Shown here one piece after another: positions 1 to 8,943 of a stretch of DNA of 64,000 nt. The position numbers and the translations under genes were made by a program. Location: positions 124,001-188,000 of the forward strand of contig NZ_BSOS01000065.1 of NCBI RefSeq assembly GCF_030160635.1. Direction: 5' to 3'. Within the stretch, counting starts at the first letter, position 1. Every line of letters begins with the position of its first letter. The notes beneath the pieces were generated by a model that saw only the letters and a program-made list of their open reading frames with translations, was not told the origin of the DNA and did no database searches. The DNA comes from Acidocella aquatica (GTDB lineage: Bacteria > Pseudomonadota > Alphaproteobacteria > Acetobacterales > Acetobacteraceae).

Positions 1-226
1 TAAACCAGCGCGCGGCCTCCACGGCATTGCGCCGGACCCCTTCGCCCGTCAGGTAATGCCGGCCAACCTCGCGTTCGGCCTCCGCGATTCCAGCCTGCGC
101 CGCGACGCTGAAAAGCTTGAGGGCGCGTTCATACTTCCCCTCCGCGTAAAGCTCTTTCGCGCGTGCCAGCGCCTTTGGCGGCTTGCGCGCTGCCACGCGG
201 TCGGAAATATCCTGTTTGATACTCAT
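1..226 (-). CDS. Sel1-repeat protein (partial)
   Basis: The reading frame starts with ATG at 226 and runs off the left edge of the window, so only about 75 N-terminal residues are visible. After a basic, Ala-rich start (MSIKQDISDRVAARKPPKAL) come helical segments ending in YLTGEGVRRNAVEAARW, which matches the Sel1/TPR-like repeat consensus (Y-x-x-G-x-G-V-x-x-[DN]-x-x-x-A-x-x-W). Sel1 repeats usually mediate protein-protein contacts. It begins 6 bases after the HlyD stop, so it is probably the third gene of the type I secretion operon. Its role there, perhaps helping substrate or envelope interactions, is inference. Confidence 0.75.
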   Translation of the reverse strand, partial: MSIKQDISDRVAARKPPKALARAKELYAEGKYERALKLFSVAAQAGIAEAEREVGRHYLTGEGVRRNAVEAARWF

Positions 227-232
227 GGAATT

Positions 233-1660
233 TTATGGCTCATGCATGCTCTGATAGGCGACGGGCAGGATCTGCCGCATGAAATAGGCCAGCATCGTGT
301 GTTGGCCGACCTTCACATCCGCTTCAACCGGCATGCCGGGAACCAGATGGAAACCGGGCGGCAGGTTATGCAGGTTCAGCACATCGAGCGAAATCTGTGC
401 CTTGTAGAATAAATCGCGCGGCGCATTGGGCAGGGGGACGCCATTGACCCCATAAGCCTGCTGGTCGAGCGGGTTGATGCTTTGCGGGCTGATGAAGGTC
501 ACGGTGCCGGAAATTTGGCCATATTGCAGATAGGGAAGCGTGACGAGCTTGATGGCAACCGGGTCACCGACGGCGACATAGCCTGATTGCGAGCCGTCGA
601 TGTCCACTTCCACGCTGAGCGGCGCGTTCACCGGGGTCAGGTCCATGAAGCTCTGCCCGCTTTGCAGCTGGCTGCCGACCGAGACCGATGCGATAGACTG
701 CACGATGGAATCCTGCGGCGCGGTCAGCACCACCAGCGAGTTGTTCAGCCTGGCCTTGACCAGCGCCTGCTGCGCCTGCGCGAGGTTATTGAGCGCCGTC
801 GCCAGCTGTTGCGAGATATTCGCCTTCCACTGCTGGTTTGCGCTGTCGCGCTGCGCCGTGATCGAGGCGATCTGCTTTTGCGCGGCCTTGGCCGAGGATA
901 TCGCACTATCGAGCGAGGCCTGCATGCCCACCCGGTCATCCGTCGCGGCCAGCGTGTCCAGCCGGCTTCCCACCTGCAATTGCTGCAAATCCTTGCGCAT
1001 CGTCTCGACATTCGAGGCAATGCTCAAACGCTGGCGGTAATAGGCCGCCTGGTCGTTATACCCTTTAATCTGGGTTTGCAGCTGGCTGATCTGCTGGTCG
1101 TAATACTCAACAGTCGAGTTATACTGGCCGATCTGCTGATTATAGGTCTGCAGCGCCAGCGTGGCGGCCGGGTTGTTGGGGTCGCCGTAATAGGGTTTGC
1201 CGTCTTCCTGCGCCTGCAACTGCGCCACCTGCGCGGCGTAGCTTTGCTGCTGCTGGGTCAGTGATGTCAGGTCGGCCTCGGCGTAGGTCGGGTTCAGCGT
1301 GGCCAGAACCTGCCCCTTGGTGACGAACTCCCCCTCATGCACGTTGATGCTTTTGATGATCGACGCGGTCGAATCCGCGGCAAAGGCCTGCACCACGGTA
1401 TCGGGCACGGCGGAGACCAATGTGCCCGAGGAGGTGACAAGCTGGTCGATCGGCATCATTCCCGAGGCGGTGAGCCCCGACAAAACGAGCGCGCTGACAA
1501 ACCAGTTGATATACCGCCCCACGAACGGCACAGGCGTGGCGATGACAGCCGCGGTCGGTGACTGAAACTCCAGCACCGCCAGCGGCATTGTCTCGGCATT
1601 GGCCACAGCGTTGCGCGAACCGATCGCCTTAGGCAAGAGTTGGCTTAGGCGCAGCAGCAT
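233..1660 (-). CDS. HlyD-family type I secretion membrane fusion protein
   Basis: This is the periplasmic adaptor that links an inner-membrane ABC exporter to an outer-membrane channel. The chosen ATG at 1660 gives 475 residues (MLLRLSQLLPKAIGS...). The frame is open further upstream, but that part reads like the opposite strand of the ABC gene. A single N-terminal membrane segment lies around residues 40-65, followed by a biotinyl-lipoyl half-motif (SINVHEGEFVTKGQVLATLN), long Gln/Ala-rich coiled coils at about 110-290, the second lipoyl half (VLTAPQDSIVQSIASVSVG) and a C-terminal beta domain ending in VPGMPVEADVKVG. It overlaps the ABC gene by 32 bases, which implies co-translation. No outer-membrane TolC-type gene is adjacent in the window. 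Confidence 0.92.
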   Translation of the reverse strand: MLLRLSQLLPKAIGSRNAVANAETMPLAVLEFQSPTAAVIATPVPFVGRYINWFVSALVLSGLTASGMMPIDQLVTSSGTLVSAVPDTVVQAFAADSTASIIKSINVHEGEFVTKGQVLATLNPTYAEADLTSLTQQQQSYAAQVAQLQAQEDGKPYYGDPNNPAATLALQTYNQQIGQYNSTVEYYDQQISQLQTQIKGYNDQAAYYRQRLSIASNVETMRKDLQQLQVGSRLDTLAATDDRVGMQASLDSAISSAKAAQKQIASITAQRDSANQQWKANISQQLATALNNLAQAQQALVKARLNNSLVVLTAPQDSIVQSIASVSVGSQLQSGQSFMDLTPVNAPLSVEVDIDGSQSGYVAVGDPVAIKLVTLPYLQYGQISGTVTFISPQSINPLDQQAYGVNGVPLPNAPRDLFYKAQISLDVLNLHNLPPGFHLVPGMPVEADVKVGQHTMLAYFMRQILPVAYQSMHEP

Positions 1661-3911
1661 GAGTTTTTCCTTGTGGGTCGAGATGGCGGTTTTGTTGCAG
1701 CCACAGATGGCGATAGATGGCGCAACGCTCCACGAGTTCGTGATGCGTGCCGATATCCATGGTGCGGCCGCGATCCAGGACCATGATGAGGTCGCAATCA
1801 ATCAGCGAGGACAGCCGGTGCGAGACGATCACCATGGTGCGCCCTTGCGCGATGCGCAGCAGGTTGGCGTTCACCAGCGCCTCGCTCTCGGGGTCGAGCG
1901 CGGAGGTCGCCTCATCGAGGATCAGCACTTTCGGGTCGGATATCACCGCGCGCGCAATGGCGAGGCGCTGCTTCTGCCCGCCGGAGAGGTTGGGCGAGCC
2001 TTCCTGAATGAACGTGTCATAGCCCTGGGGCATGCGCTCGATGAATTCCTCGGCCCCGGCCAGCCGCGCGGCCTGCACCGCATCCTCAAAGGAGAGCCCC
2101 GGCCGCCCGGCGATGATATTATCCTTCACCGAGCCGCGGAACAGGAAGTTATCCTGCAGCACCATGCCGAAACTCTTGCGCAGATGCCGCAGGTTGATCT
2201 CGCGCATATCCGTGCCGTCGATTTTTATGGCGCCTGAATAATCGCGGTTGATACCCTGCAACAGCCGGGTCACGGTTGATTTCCCCGAGCCCGAGCGCCC
2301 CACCAGCCCCAGCATGGTGCCGGCGGGAATTTTAAAGCTCATCTTGTCCAGCGCGGGCGTCTTGGAGCCTTCATAGCTGAAGGTCACGTCGTCAAACTCC
2401 ACCGCGCCCTCAAAACGCGGCCGCAACCCGTGGGTCAGCGCGCGTTTCTCGTTGGGCCGGTTCAGGATCGAGCCAACCTGCCAGATCGCGGCCTGCGCTT
2501 TTTGGACGTCCTGCATCACGGTCGCCAGGCTCACTAGCGGCCCCGCCACCCGGCTGCCCAGCAGCATGTAGCCGGTGAGCGCGCCGATATCGAGCGGGTT
2601 GTTGGAGTTCATGGCGATATAGGCGCCAAAGATCATCACCCCGTATTGGCTGTAGCGCTGCAGGGGCATCACCAAGGTGGCCGGCCAGTTCGCCAGCTGC
2701 CCCATCTCCATGCCCAGATTGGCCGAGGTGGCGACCTTGCGATCCCAGTCGGCGGCGCGGGCCGGCTCCAGCGCCAGCGCCTTGACGGTGCGGATACCGT
2801 AAATGGTCTCGACCAGCACCGAGCCCTTGGCCGATTCAGCCGCGATCAACTTGCCGGTCATGATCCCCAGCGGGCGCAGGAAGATGCCGATGATCACCGC
2901 GATCAGTGAAGCGGCGATCAGCACGGTCCAGGCCATCGGGGCGCTCATATAGAACAAGATCGGCAGCAGCAGCACCACCATGAACACATCGATAAACGTG
3001 TTCATCAGCCGCCCGGTCAAAAACTCGCGGACCTGATAGATCTGCTGCACCTTATAAGTGAGCACGCCAGCCTGCTCGCGCTCGAAAAACTCGATGGGCA
3101 GCGAGACCAGCCGGTCAAAAATCCGCAGGTTGAGCCGCGCGTCGAGCTTGGTGGCGATCATCACCTCCAGCAGCTTGCGCCCGAAGGTTAAAATCATCTC
3201 AAAGCCGGTGGAAAGAATGATCAGCACCGTCACCAGCGCCAGCGTGTTCCAGCTATGATACTGGATGACTGTGCCGATGACGCGCATCACCATGAAGATC
3301 GGGATGATGCTGAGGATGGTGATGGTGATCGAGGCGATCCCGATATCGCGCAGCAATGCCCGGTCGGACCATACCAACCGGCCCAGCATGGTAAAGTTAA
3401 AGGCCTGTTCTTCGTCATTGCCTTCGCGCGCGGTGCGCACCAGCAGCGTGGCGCCGCTCCACACCTGTTTCAGCCGCAGCTCGTCCACCGGCATCGCGGG
3501 GTCGCTGGCGCGTCCGCGCGGGTCGCGCAGCAACAGCACCTGGTTTTCCGGGTCACGGCCGGTCACCAGCGCGGCGCCGCCATCGTCGAGCAGCAGGACA
3601 ATCGGGGCGGCATCATCAATGCGCATCAGCTGGCGGAAGGTCATGGGCACGCCGCGTGCCCACAGCCCGGCGTCCTTCAGCCAGTCCAGCAAAACCAGCG
3701 GGGAGGGGGCGGCGTCATCGGTCTGCAGCCGCAGGTTCTCGGGGTTCAGCTCAACGCCATGGTAGCGCGCCACATTCATCACCGCCGCCAGCCGCGCCTG
3801 CACCAGGGGGCTGACGTTGATCTCGGCATCCATCAGCGCCGCCATGTCCAGGTTGGCTGCCCCGTGCCCCGTGGCGGAATTCGCGCCCGGATCGCGCTGC
3901 GTATCGTTCAT
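1629..3911 (-). CDS. Type I secretion ABC transporter, permease/ATPase
   Basis: A 760-residue fused exporter of the HlyB/LapB type. Residues about 30-165 form a C39-peptidase-like domain in which I see no catalytic Cys-His pair, so it is probably a degenerate docking domain. Residues about 185-470 are the six-helix transmembrane domain. Residues about 500-740 are the ATPase, with Walker A GRSGSGKST (about 538), signature LSGGQKQR (about 643), Walker B VLILDEATSALD (about 662) and the H-loop His in VSHRLSS (about 698). It is the first gene of the operon with the HlyD adaptor and a Sel1 protein. The exported substrate, typically an RTX or large adhesin protein, is not encoded in the visible region. 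Confidence 0.93.
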   Translation of the reverse strand: MNDTQRDPGANSATGHGAANLDMAALMDAEINVSPLVQARLAAVMNVARYHGVELNPENLRLQTDDAAPSPLVLLDWLKDAGLWARGVPMTFRQLMRIDDAAPIVLLLDDGGAALVTGRDPENQVLLLRDPRGRASDPAMPVDELRLKQVWSGATLLVRTAREGNDEEQAFNFTMLGRLVWSDRALLRDIGIASITITILSIIPIFMVMRVIGTVIQYHSWNTLALVTVLIILSTGFEMILTFGRKLLEVMIATKLDARLNLRIFDRLVSLPIEFFEREQAGVLTYKVQQIYQVREFLTGRLMNTFIDVFMVVLLLPILFYMSAPMAWTVLIAASLIAVIIGIFLRPLGIMTGKLIAAESAKGSVLVETIYGIRTVKALALEPARAADWDRKVATSANLGMEMGQLANWPATLVMPLQRYSQYGVMIFGAYIAMNSNNPLDIGALTGYMLLGSRVAGPLVSLATVMQDVQKAQAAIWQVGSILNRPNEKRALTHGLRPRFEGAVEFDDVTFSYEGSKTPALDKMSFKIPAGTMLGLVGRSGSGKSTVTRLLQGINRDYSGAIKIDGTDMREINLRHLRKSFGMVLQDNFLFRGSVKDNIIAGRPGLSFEDAVQAARLAGAEEFIERMPQGYDTFIQEGSPNLSGGQKQRLAIARAVISDPKVLILDEATSALDPESEALVNANLLRIAQGRTMVIVSHRLSSLIDCDLIMVLDRGRTMDIGTHHELVERCAIYRHLWLQQNRHLDPQGKTHAAAPKPTLA

Positions 3912-4143
3912 GCGGTATCAACCTTCTCTGCACAGCTACTTAACCCCGGTGACCCGAGGGGGTGTAGGCGGCTTATGCCCGAATTACCTCCGCGAATACA
4001 ACGCCATTCGGCCCATCTATCATTAAGGTTGTGTTTTTTGGACCGTGATTTCCTCAAAATGCCACGCACCGGGCGCCCCGGCGCTGTTCAATATCCAAGG
4101 AATCTGTAAATTCAGCCCATCACAAGGGGTATCACGGTCTCGT

Positions 4144-4635
4144 ATGGAAATCCTGAACGCAACAGACTCAGACCTGCCGGCCATCCAGTCGATCTACGCG
4201 CATCATGTGCTGGCCGGCACCGGCACATTTGAGGAAGTGCCGCCCTCGCTTGAGGAGTTTCAAATCCGCTACCGTGCCGGCCTGGCCGCGGGTTATGCCT
4301 GGCTGGTCGCGCGCGATGCCTCCGGCTGCCTCGGATTTGGCTATTACGGCGCCTTCCGCGACCGTGCGTCCTACCGCTCCACGGTGGAGGACAGCGTGTA
4401 TGTTCGCGAAAATGTGCACGGCCAGGGCGTGGGCAAGGCGATTGTAGCGGCGCTGCTGGCACATGCCTCGGCGGCGGGGTTCAAGCAGATGCTGGCGCTG
4501 ATAGGCGATTCGGAGAACGTGGCCTCCATCGGCGTGCATGCGAGCCTGGGCTTCCAGCCGGTCGGCACCATGCGCAAGGTCGGCCATAAATTCGGCCGCT
4601 GGCTGGATGTGGTGATTATGCAAAAAGGGCTTTGA
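4144..4635 (+). CDS. GNAT acetyltransferase, phosphinothricin acetyltransferase-like
   Basis: A 163-residue Gcn5-related N-acetyltransferase. The ATG at 4144 (MEILNATDSDLPAIQSIYAH) matches the usual start of the Pat/Bar family; an upstream ATG at 4045 gives an unlikely extension. The acetyl-CoA pyrophosphate loop is visible as VRENVHGQGVGKAIVAAL (about 95-112), followed by the family motif ASIGVHASLGFQPVGTMRKVGHKFGRWLDV, in which the loop GHKFGRW is characteristic of PPT/methionine-sulfoximine acetyltransferases. It probably N-acetylates an amino-acid-like compound; the true substrate cannot be read from sequence. It is monocistronic, with a convergent neighbour (the alcohol dehydrogenase). 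Confidence 0.88.
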   Translation: MEILNATDSDLPAIQSIYAHHVLAGTGTFEEVPPSLEEFQIRYRAGLAAGYAWLVARDASGCLGFGYYGAFRDRASYRSTVEDSVYVRENVHGQGVGKAIVAALLAHASAAGFKQMLALIGDSENVASIGVHASLGFQPVGTMRKVGHKFGRWLDVVIMQKGL

Positions 4636-4637
4636 GG

Positions 4638-4674
4638 CAGCCGGGCCAAGGGTGGCAGTCCCCTGGCCCGGCTG
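4638..4674. terminator. Convergent hairpin between GNAT and alcohol dehydrogenase
   Basis: A 15-base arm at 4638-4652 pairs with 4660-4674 with one mismatch around a 7-base loop. It starts 3 bases after the GNAT stop and lies 9 bases beyond the stop of the convergent dehydrogenase gene. There is no T-tract, so it is a candidate bidirectional terminator or transcript-stabilising hairpin rather than a classic intrinsic terminator. Confidence 0.5.
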
Positions 4675-4683
4675 TGTCAGCGG

Positions 4684-5856
4684 TTACGCGCCCAGCCCGT
4701 CGAGAGACCCCTTCATCGCCGCGACGAGAATCCGCTTCATATCAGCGGCGGTGGCGGGGCGGGGGTTGTCGGGCGTGTTGGGGTCGAGGAAGGCTTCCTG
4801 TGCCAGCCCATCCAGCGCGTCTTCCGTCACTTTCAAATCCACGATGGTATGCGGAATTTTCAGCGCCGCGCGCAGATCCAGCACCCAGGTCAGAAACCCG
4901 TCGAACCCGCCCGCGAGTCCCAGGCAGCGCGCCAGCACCGCCATCCGCTCCTCGATCACCGGCCGGTTATAGGCCAGCACATAAGGCATCAAAACCGCGT
5001 TGGTCAGGCCATGATGCGCATGGAAGCGCGCGCCGATCGGGTGGCTGAGCGAGTGGATCGCCCCCAGCGCCTTCTGGAAGGCGGTCGCCCCCATCGAGGC
5101 GGCGGCGAGCATGTTCATGCGCGCGTTCGCGTTGCGCGGCTCGTTAACGGCGGTGATGAGGTTTTCCTTCACCAGCAACATGCCCTGAATGGCGATGCCA
5201 TCGGCAAACGGGTTGTAGAACGGCCCGTAATAAGCCTCCAGGCAATGCGCGAGCGCGTCCATGCCGGTCCACGCGGTGATGCTGGCGGGCAGGCCGAAGG
5301 TCAGCTCGGGGTCCAATATCACCAGCCGGGGCAGCATCTGCGCGTGCAGCAAAATCAGCTTGCGGCCGATGCTCGTGTCGGTCACCACGCTGGCGCGGCC
5401 CACTTCGGAGCCTGTCCCCGCGGTGGTCGGCACCGCGAAAATCGGCGGCAGCGGGCGGTCCAGCTCCGGCCCGGCCAGCGTGATCTCAAAATCCCACAGC
5501 GGGCGCGAGGTCGATACCGCAAGCGCAATGGTCTTGCCGCAATCCAGCCCCGAGCCGCCGCCAATGGCGATCACCGCCTCCGCCCCATGCGCCTTATAAA
5601 CCTCGGCCCCCGCCGCCACGTTGGCGGCAATCGGGTTGGGGTTCACATCATGGAACACGGCGGGGGCAATGCCCTCGGCTTCCAGCCCGGCCACGATGGC
5701 CGCGAAAAACGGCAGCCCGGCAACGCCCGGATCGGTCACAATCAGCACGCGCTTTATTCCAAGCGCCTTCACCCGGCCGGGCAGTTCCGCGATGCGCCCC
5801 GCTCCGGCCAAAATCTCAGTCGGGATACGCCAGTTGCCGCGTAATTCGATCGTCAT
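4684..5856 (-). CDS. Iron-containing (group III) alcohol dehydrogenase
   Basis: A 390-residue NAD(P)-dependent metal alcohol dehydrogenase. The start ATG at 5856 (MTIELRGNWRIPTEI) follows the ligase gene's stop by 1 base; the longer frame would lie inside that gene. The Rossmann-like half contains the cofactor loop IAIGGGSGLDCGKTIAL (about 90-107) and PTTAGTGSEVGRASVV (about 140-155). The helical half contains the metal ligands in MDALAHCLEAYYGP, HSLSHPIGARFHAHHGLTNA and nearby residues. It is translationally linked to the glutamine-synthetase-like gene, which suggests it oxidises a hydroxyl group on that enzyme's gamma-glutamyl amide product. The substrate is inference. Confidence 0.9.
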   Translation of the reverse strand: MTIELRGNWRIPTEILAGAGRIAELPGRVKALGIKRVLIVTDPGVAGLPFFAAIVAGLEAEGIAPAVFHDVNPNPIAANVAAGAEVYKAHGAEAVIAIGGGSGLDCGKTIALAVSTSRPLWDFEITLAGPELDRPLPPIFAVPTTAGTGSEVGRASVVTDTSIGRKLILLHAQMLPRLVILDPELTFGLPASITAWTGMDALAHCLEAYYGPFYNPFADGIAIQGMLLVKENLITAVNEPRNANARMNMLAAASMGATAFQKALGAIHSLSHPIGARFHAHHGLTNAVLMPYVLAYNRPVIEERMAVLARCLGLAGGFDGFLTWVLDLRAALKIPHTIVDLKVTEDALDGLAQEAFLDPNTPDNPRPATAADMKRILVAAMKGSLDGLGA

Positions 5857-5857
5857 C

Positions 5858-7219
5858 TCACATCCTCTCAAATGACCGGAAACGCTCCCAGTCGGTAACG
5901 GCCGCGTTGAACGCGTCCAGCTCAACCTTCGCCATATTGGCGTAATGCGCCACCACGTCCGCGCCGAAGGCAGCCTTGTTGAATTCGCTCTCGCGGAACA
6001 GCCGGGCGGCATCCGCCAGCGTATTGGGCACGCGCGGCAGCCCGGCGGTGTAGGCATTGCCGGTAAACATCGGCACCGGGGCCAGATCGCTCTCCACCCC
6101 GTCCAGCCCGGCGGCGAGCATGGCGGCCAGCACCAGATAAGGGTTCACATCGCCGCCCGGCAGGCGGTTTTCCACCCGCAGCGACTTGCCATGGCCCAGG
6201 ATGCGCAGCGCGCAGGTGCGGTTATCCATGCCCCAGGCCAGCGCGGTGGGCGCGAAGCTGCCGGTGGCAAAGCGCTTGTAGGAGTTGATGTTGGGCGCGA
6301 AAAAGAATGTCAGCTCCGGCGCATGTTTCAACAAACCCGCCAGAAACTGCAGGAAGAACTTCGATGGGCTGTGCCCGTCGTCATCCAGGAACACAGCCTT
6401 TCCGTTGCCGTCGCGCAAGGAGAGATGCGTATGGCACGAACTGCCCTCGCGCTCGTTGAACTTGGCCATGAAGGTGATGGCATGGTCCATCGAGGCGGCA
6501 ATCTCCTTCGCCGCTTCCTTATATATAACGTGTGCGTCGCAGGTCGTCACCGCGTCGCTATACGCAAAATTGATCTCATGCTGGCCGAGGTTGCACTCAC
6601 CCTTGGAGTTTTCCACCTGGATGCCGGCGGCCTCCATCGCGTTGCGAATCGCCCTTATCACCGGCTCCACCCGCGCGGTGCCGAGGATCGAATAATCATT
6701 GTTATACTGGTTCGCCGGGGTCAGCCCGCGATAGGCGCGGTTCCAGGCATCCTCATAGGTATTCTTGAAAAGAATAAACTCAAGCTCGGTGGCGGCGAAG
6801 GCGCTGAGCCCGTGCGAGGCCAGGCGCTCCAGCTGTTTCTTCAGCATGGTGCGCGGCGCGATGTCAGCCGGGCGATGGCCTTTCAGCTCGATGTCGCACA
6901 AAATAATCGCAGCGCCCGGCTGCCAGGGCGCGAGTCGCAGGGTGGCGAGGTCCGGCGCGAAGATGAAATCGCCATAGCCTTTTTCCCAGGAGGTAAGATC
7001 ATAACCGGGAACCGTTCCGCATTCGATATCGGTGGCGAGCAGATAAGAGCATCCCTCGGCGGCCTCGGAAGCCACCGAATCAAAGAAAAATTTAGGCATC
7101 ACCCGCTTGCCCTGCAACCGCCCCTGCATGTCCGGCGCGGCCATGATAATCGTATCAATTTCGCCGCGTTCCGCCATTGCGCGCAGTGTTGGCAGGGTCA
7201 GTTTCGGTTCGTCAGCCAT
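5858..7219 (-). CDS. Glutamine synthetase-family amine ligase (gamma-glutamylamide synthetase type)
   Basis: A 453-residue GS-like enzyme. The start ATG at 7219 is preceded by a strong GGGAGG site 5 bases away. Conserved GS elements are visible: the glutamate-binding loop ELEFILFK, GECNLGQHEINF (about 215), the HTH motif in SCHTHLSLRDG, the ATP/phosphate segment NINSYKRF...FAPTALAWGMDNRTCALRI, and the C-terminal ENRLPGGDVNPYLVLAAMLA. It lacks the adenylylation loop of true nitrogen-assimilating GlnA and resembles PuuA/GlnA4-type enzymes that ligate glutamate to amines. With the dehydrogenase 1 base downstream and an APC permease divergent, it probably belongs to amine or amino-alcohol catabolism. 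Confidence 0.88.
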   Translation of the reverse strand: MADEPKLTLPTLRAMAERGEIDTIIMAAPDMQGRLQGKRVMPKFFFDSVASEAAEGCSYLLATDIECGTVPGYDLTSWEKGYGDFIFAPDLATLRLAPWQPGAAIILCDIELKGHRPADIAPRTMLKKQLERLASHGLSAFAATELEFILFKNTYEDAWNRAYRGLTPANQYNNDYSILGTARVEPVIRAIRNAMEAAGIQVENSKGECNLGQHEINFAYSDAVTTCDAHVIYKEAAKEIAASMDHAITFMAKFNEREGSSCHTHLSLRDGNGKAVFLDDDGHSPSKFFLQFLAGLLKHAPELTFFFAPNINSYKRFATGSFAPTALAWGMDNRTCALRILGHGKSLRVENRLPGGDVNPYLVLAAMLAAGLDGVESDLAPVPMFTGNAYTAGLPRVPNTLADAARLFRESEFNKAAFGADVVAHYANMAKVELDAFNAAVTDWERFRSFERM

Positions 7220-7324
7220 GGGTGCCTCCCTCTGTTTTGCGGATATAAGCACAGCTTTGGCGGCGCGAGAATGACAGCGCAACACACCAGCCCCCGCGTT
7301 AAATGACAGGGCGTTAAGTTTCGC

Positions 7325-7354
7325 TTGAAGAATGTGGGAGCTTCTGCCTAGACT
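7325..7354 (+). promoter_or_regulatory. Candidate sigma-70 promoter of the APC permease
   Basis: TTGAAG at 7325-7330 and TAGACT at 7349-7354 are separated by 18 bases and lie 44 bases upstream of the permease start, in the 179-base divergent region with the GS-like gene. This is pattern matching only. Confidence 0.35.
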
Positions 7355-7398
7355 GAACCAATCATTAATAGTGGATGAACCACTCGAGGGGGTTAAAT

Positions 7399-8943
7399 AT
7401 GGCGGACCAGACCGAACAACAAATACTCGCGGCCGATGCCGCGACCCTGCACAAGATGGGCTACGCGCAGGAACTCTCAAGGCGCATGCACGGGTTTTCA
7501 AATTTTGCCGTGTCGTTTTCGATCATCTGCATCCTGGCCGGCGGCATCACCTCCTTCCAGGTCGGCTTCTCCACAGGCGGCGGGCTGACCGCCATTGTCG
7601 GCTGGATCGTGGGCTGCACCTTCGCCCTCATCGTCGGCCTTTCCATGGCGCAGATCGCCTCGGCCTACCCCACCGCGGGCGGCCTGTATCACTGGTCATC
7701 CATCCTTGGCGGGCGTGCCTGGGGCTGGATCACCGCCTGGTTCAACCTACTGGGTCTCATCTTCGTCATCTCCTCGGTGAACGTCGGCGTCTACAACCTA
7801 GGCGTCGGGCTGATCCTCAATAACATTTTCGGCATCAACACCTCCGCCTGGGGTTTTGAGCAGCAGACCATCGCGGTTATCGGCATCACCGTCGCCCAGG
7901 GGCTGCTCAACCATTTCGGCATCCGCACCACGACCAAGCTGATCGACTTCTCCGGCGTGCTCATTCTGGTCATCGCCGTGCTGCTGACCGGTGTGATGCT
8001 TTTCGGCATCCAGCATTTTGATTTCTCGCGCCTCGTCACCTTCACCAACTACTCCGGCGATGCCGGTGGCGGCGTGGTGCCGCATGCCTCCAGCCCGTTC
8101 TACCTGTTCTTGCTGGCGCTGCTCTACCCGCTCTACACAGTCACCGGGTTTGACGGTTCAGCCCACACCTCCGAAGAAACCGTGGACGCCCGCCGCAACG
8201 TGCCGCGCGGCATCCTCAACGCCATCATCTGGTCGGCCGTGTTCGGCCTGGCGATGGCCGGCGCCTTTGTCCTGGCGATGCCCGACCAGGCAAAAGCCGC
8301 GGCCGCCGGCGGCAATGTCATCTTCAACCTGATGGCCTCGCTCACGGTTCCCGACTGGATCAAGGACGTTCTCTATGTCGGCATCGTGCTGGCCAACTTC
8401 CTCTGCGCCCTGGCGGGTGTTACCTCCACCTCGCGCATGGTCTATGCCTTCTCGCGTGACGGCGGCCTGCCCGGCAGCAAATGGCTCAAACAGGTGAACG
8501 AGACGCATCGTTCGCCGGTCTACGCCATCTGGTTCACCGTGGTGCTCTCCATCGCCTCCACCCTCTACTCCCCGGCCTTCGCGGCGCTGGCGGCTGGTTG
8601 CGCGATGTTCCTCTACATCTCCTACGCCATGCCGATCCTCGCCGGGCTGTTCGCCGAGGGCAAAACCTGGACCGAGTTCGGCCCGTTCCGTCTGGGCTTC
8701 CTCTCCAAACCGCTGGCGCTCATCACCAGCATCGGCGGGGTTATCATCATCTACATCGGCACGCGCCCACCCAATGACGTTCTGGACAGCTACCTCATCG
8801 GCCTGCTCGGGTTGATGGCGATCATCTGGTTCGGCATCGCCCGCACCCGCTTCCCCGGCCCGCCGATTGGCGCCGCCGCGGTCGCCGCCCGCGCCGCCGA
8901 GATCGCCGCCGAGGAAGCCGCGCTGCGCGGCTCCCCGGACTAG
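7399..8943 (+). CDS. APC-superfamily amino acid/amine permease
   Basis: A 514-residue inner-membrane transporter with about 12 hydrophobic segments. The ATG at 7399 (MADQTEQQILAADAATL) has an upstream GAGGGGG site. The N-terminal pattern LSRRMHGFSNFAVSFSIICILAGGITSFQVG followed by SAYPTAGGLYHWSSILGG is typical of the amino-acid/choline or GABA-permease-like (ACT) branch of the APC superfamily. The segment FDGSAHTSEETVDARRNVPRGI is another signature of that branch. It is divergent from the GS-like ligase and alcohol dehydrogenase and probably imports their amine substrate. Its TAG stop coincides with the edge of a dispersed repeat. Confidence 0.9.
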   Translation: MADQTEQQILAADAATLHKMGYAQELSRRMHGFSNFAVSFSIICILAGGITSFQVGFSTGGGLTAIVGWIVGCTFALIVGLSMAQIASAYPTAGGLYHWSSILGGRAWGWITAWFNLLGLIFVISSVNVGVYNLGVGLILNNIFGINTSAWGFEQQTIAVIGITVAQGLLNHFGIRTTTKLIDFSGVLILVIAVLLTGVMLFGIQHFDFSRLVTFTNYSGDAGGGVVPHASSPFYLFLLALLYPLYTVTGFDGSAHTSEETVDARRNVPRGILNAIIWSAVFGLAMAGAFVLAMPDQAKAAAAGGNVIFNLMASLTVPDWIKDVLYVGIVLANFLCALAGVTSTSRMVYAFSRDGGLPGSKWLKQVNETHRSPVYAIWFTVVLSIASTLYSPAFAALAAGCAMFLYISYAMPILAGLFAEGKTWTEFGPFRLGFLSKPLALITSIGGVIIIYIGTRPPNDVLDSYLIGLLGLMAIIWFGIARTRFPGPPIGAAAVAARAAEIAAEEAALRGSPD

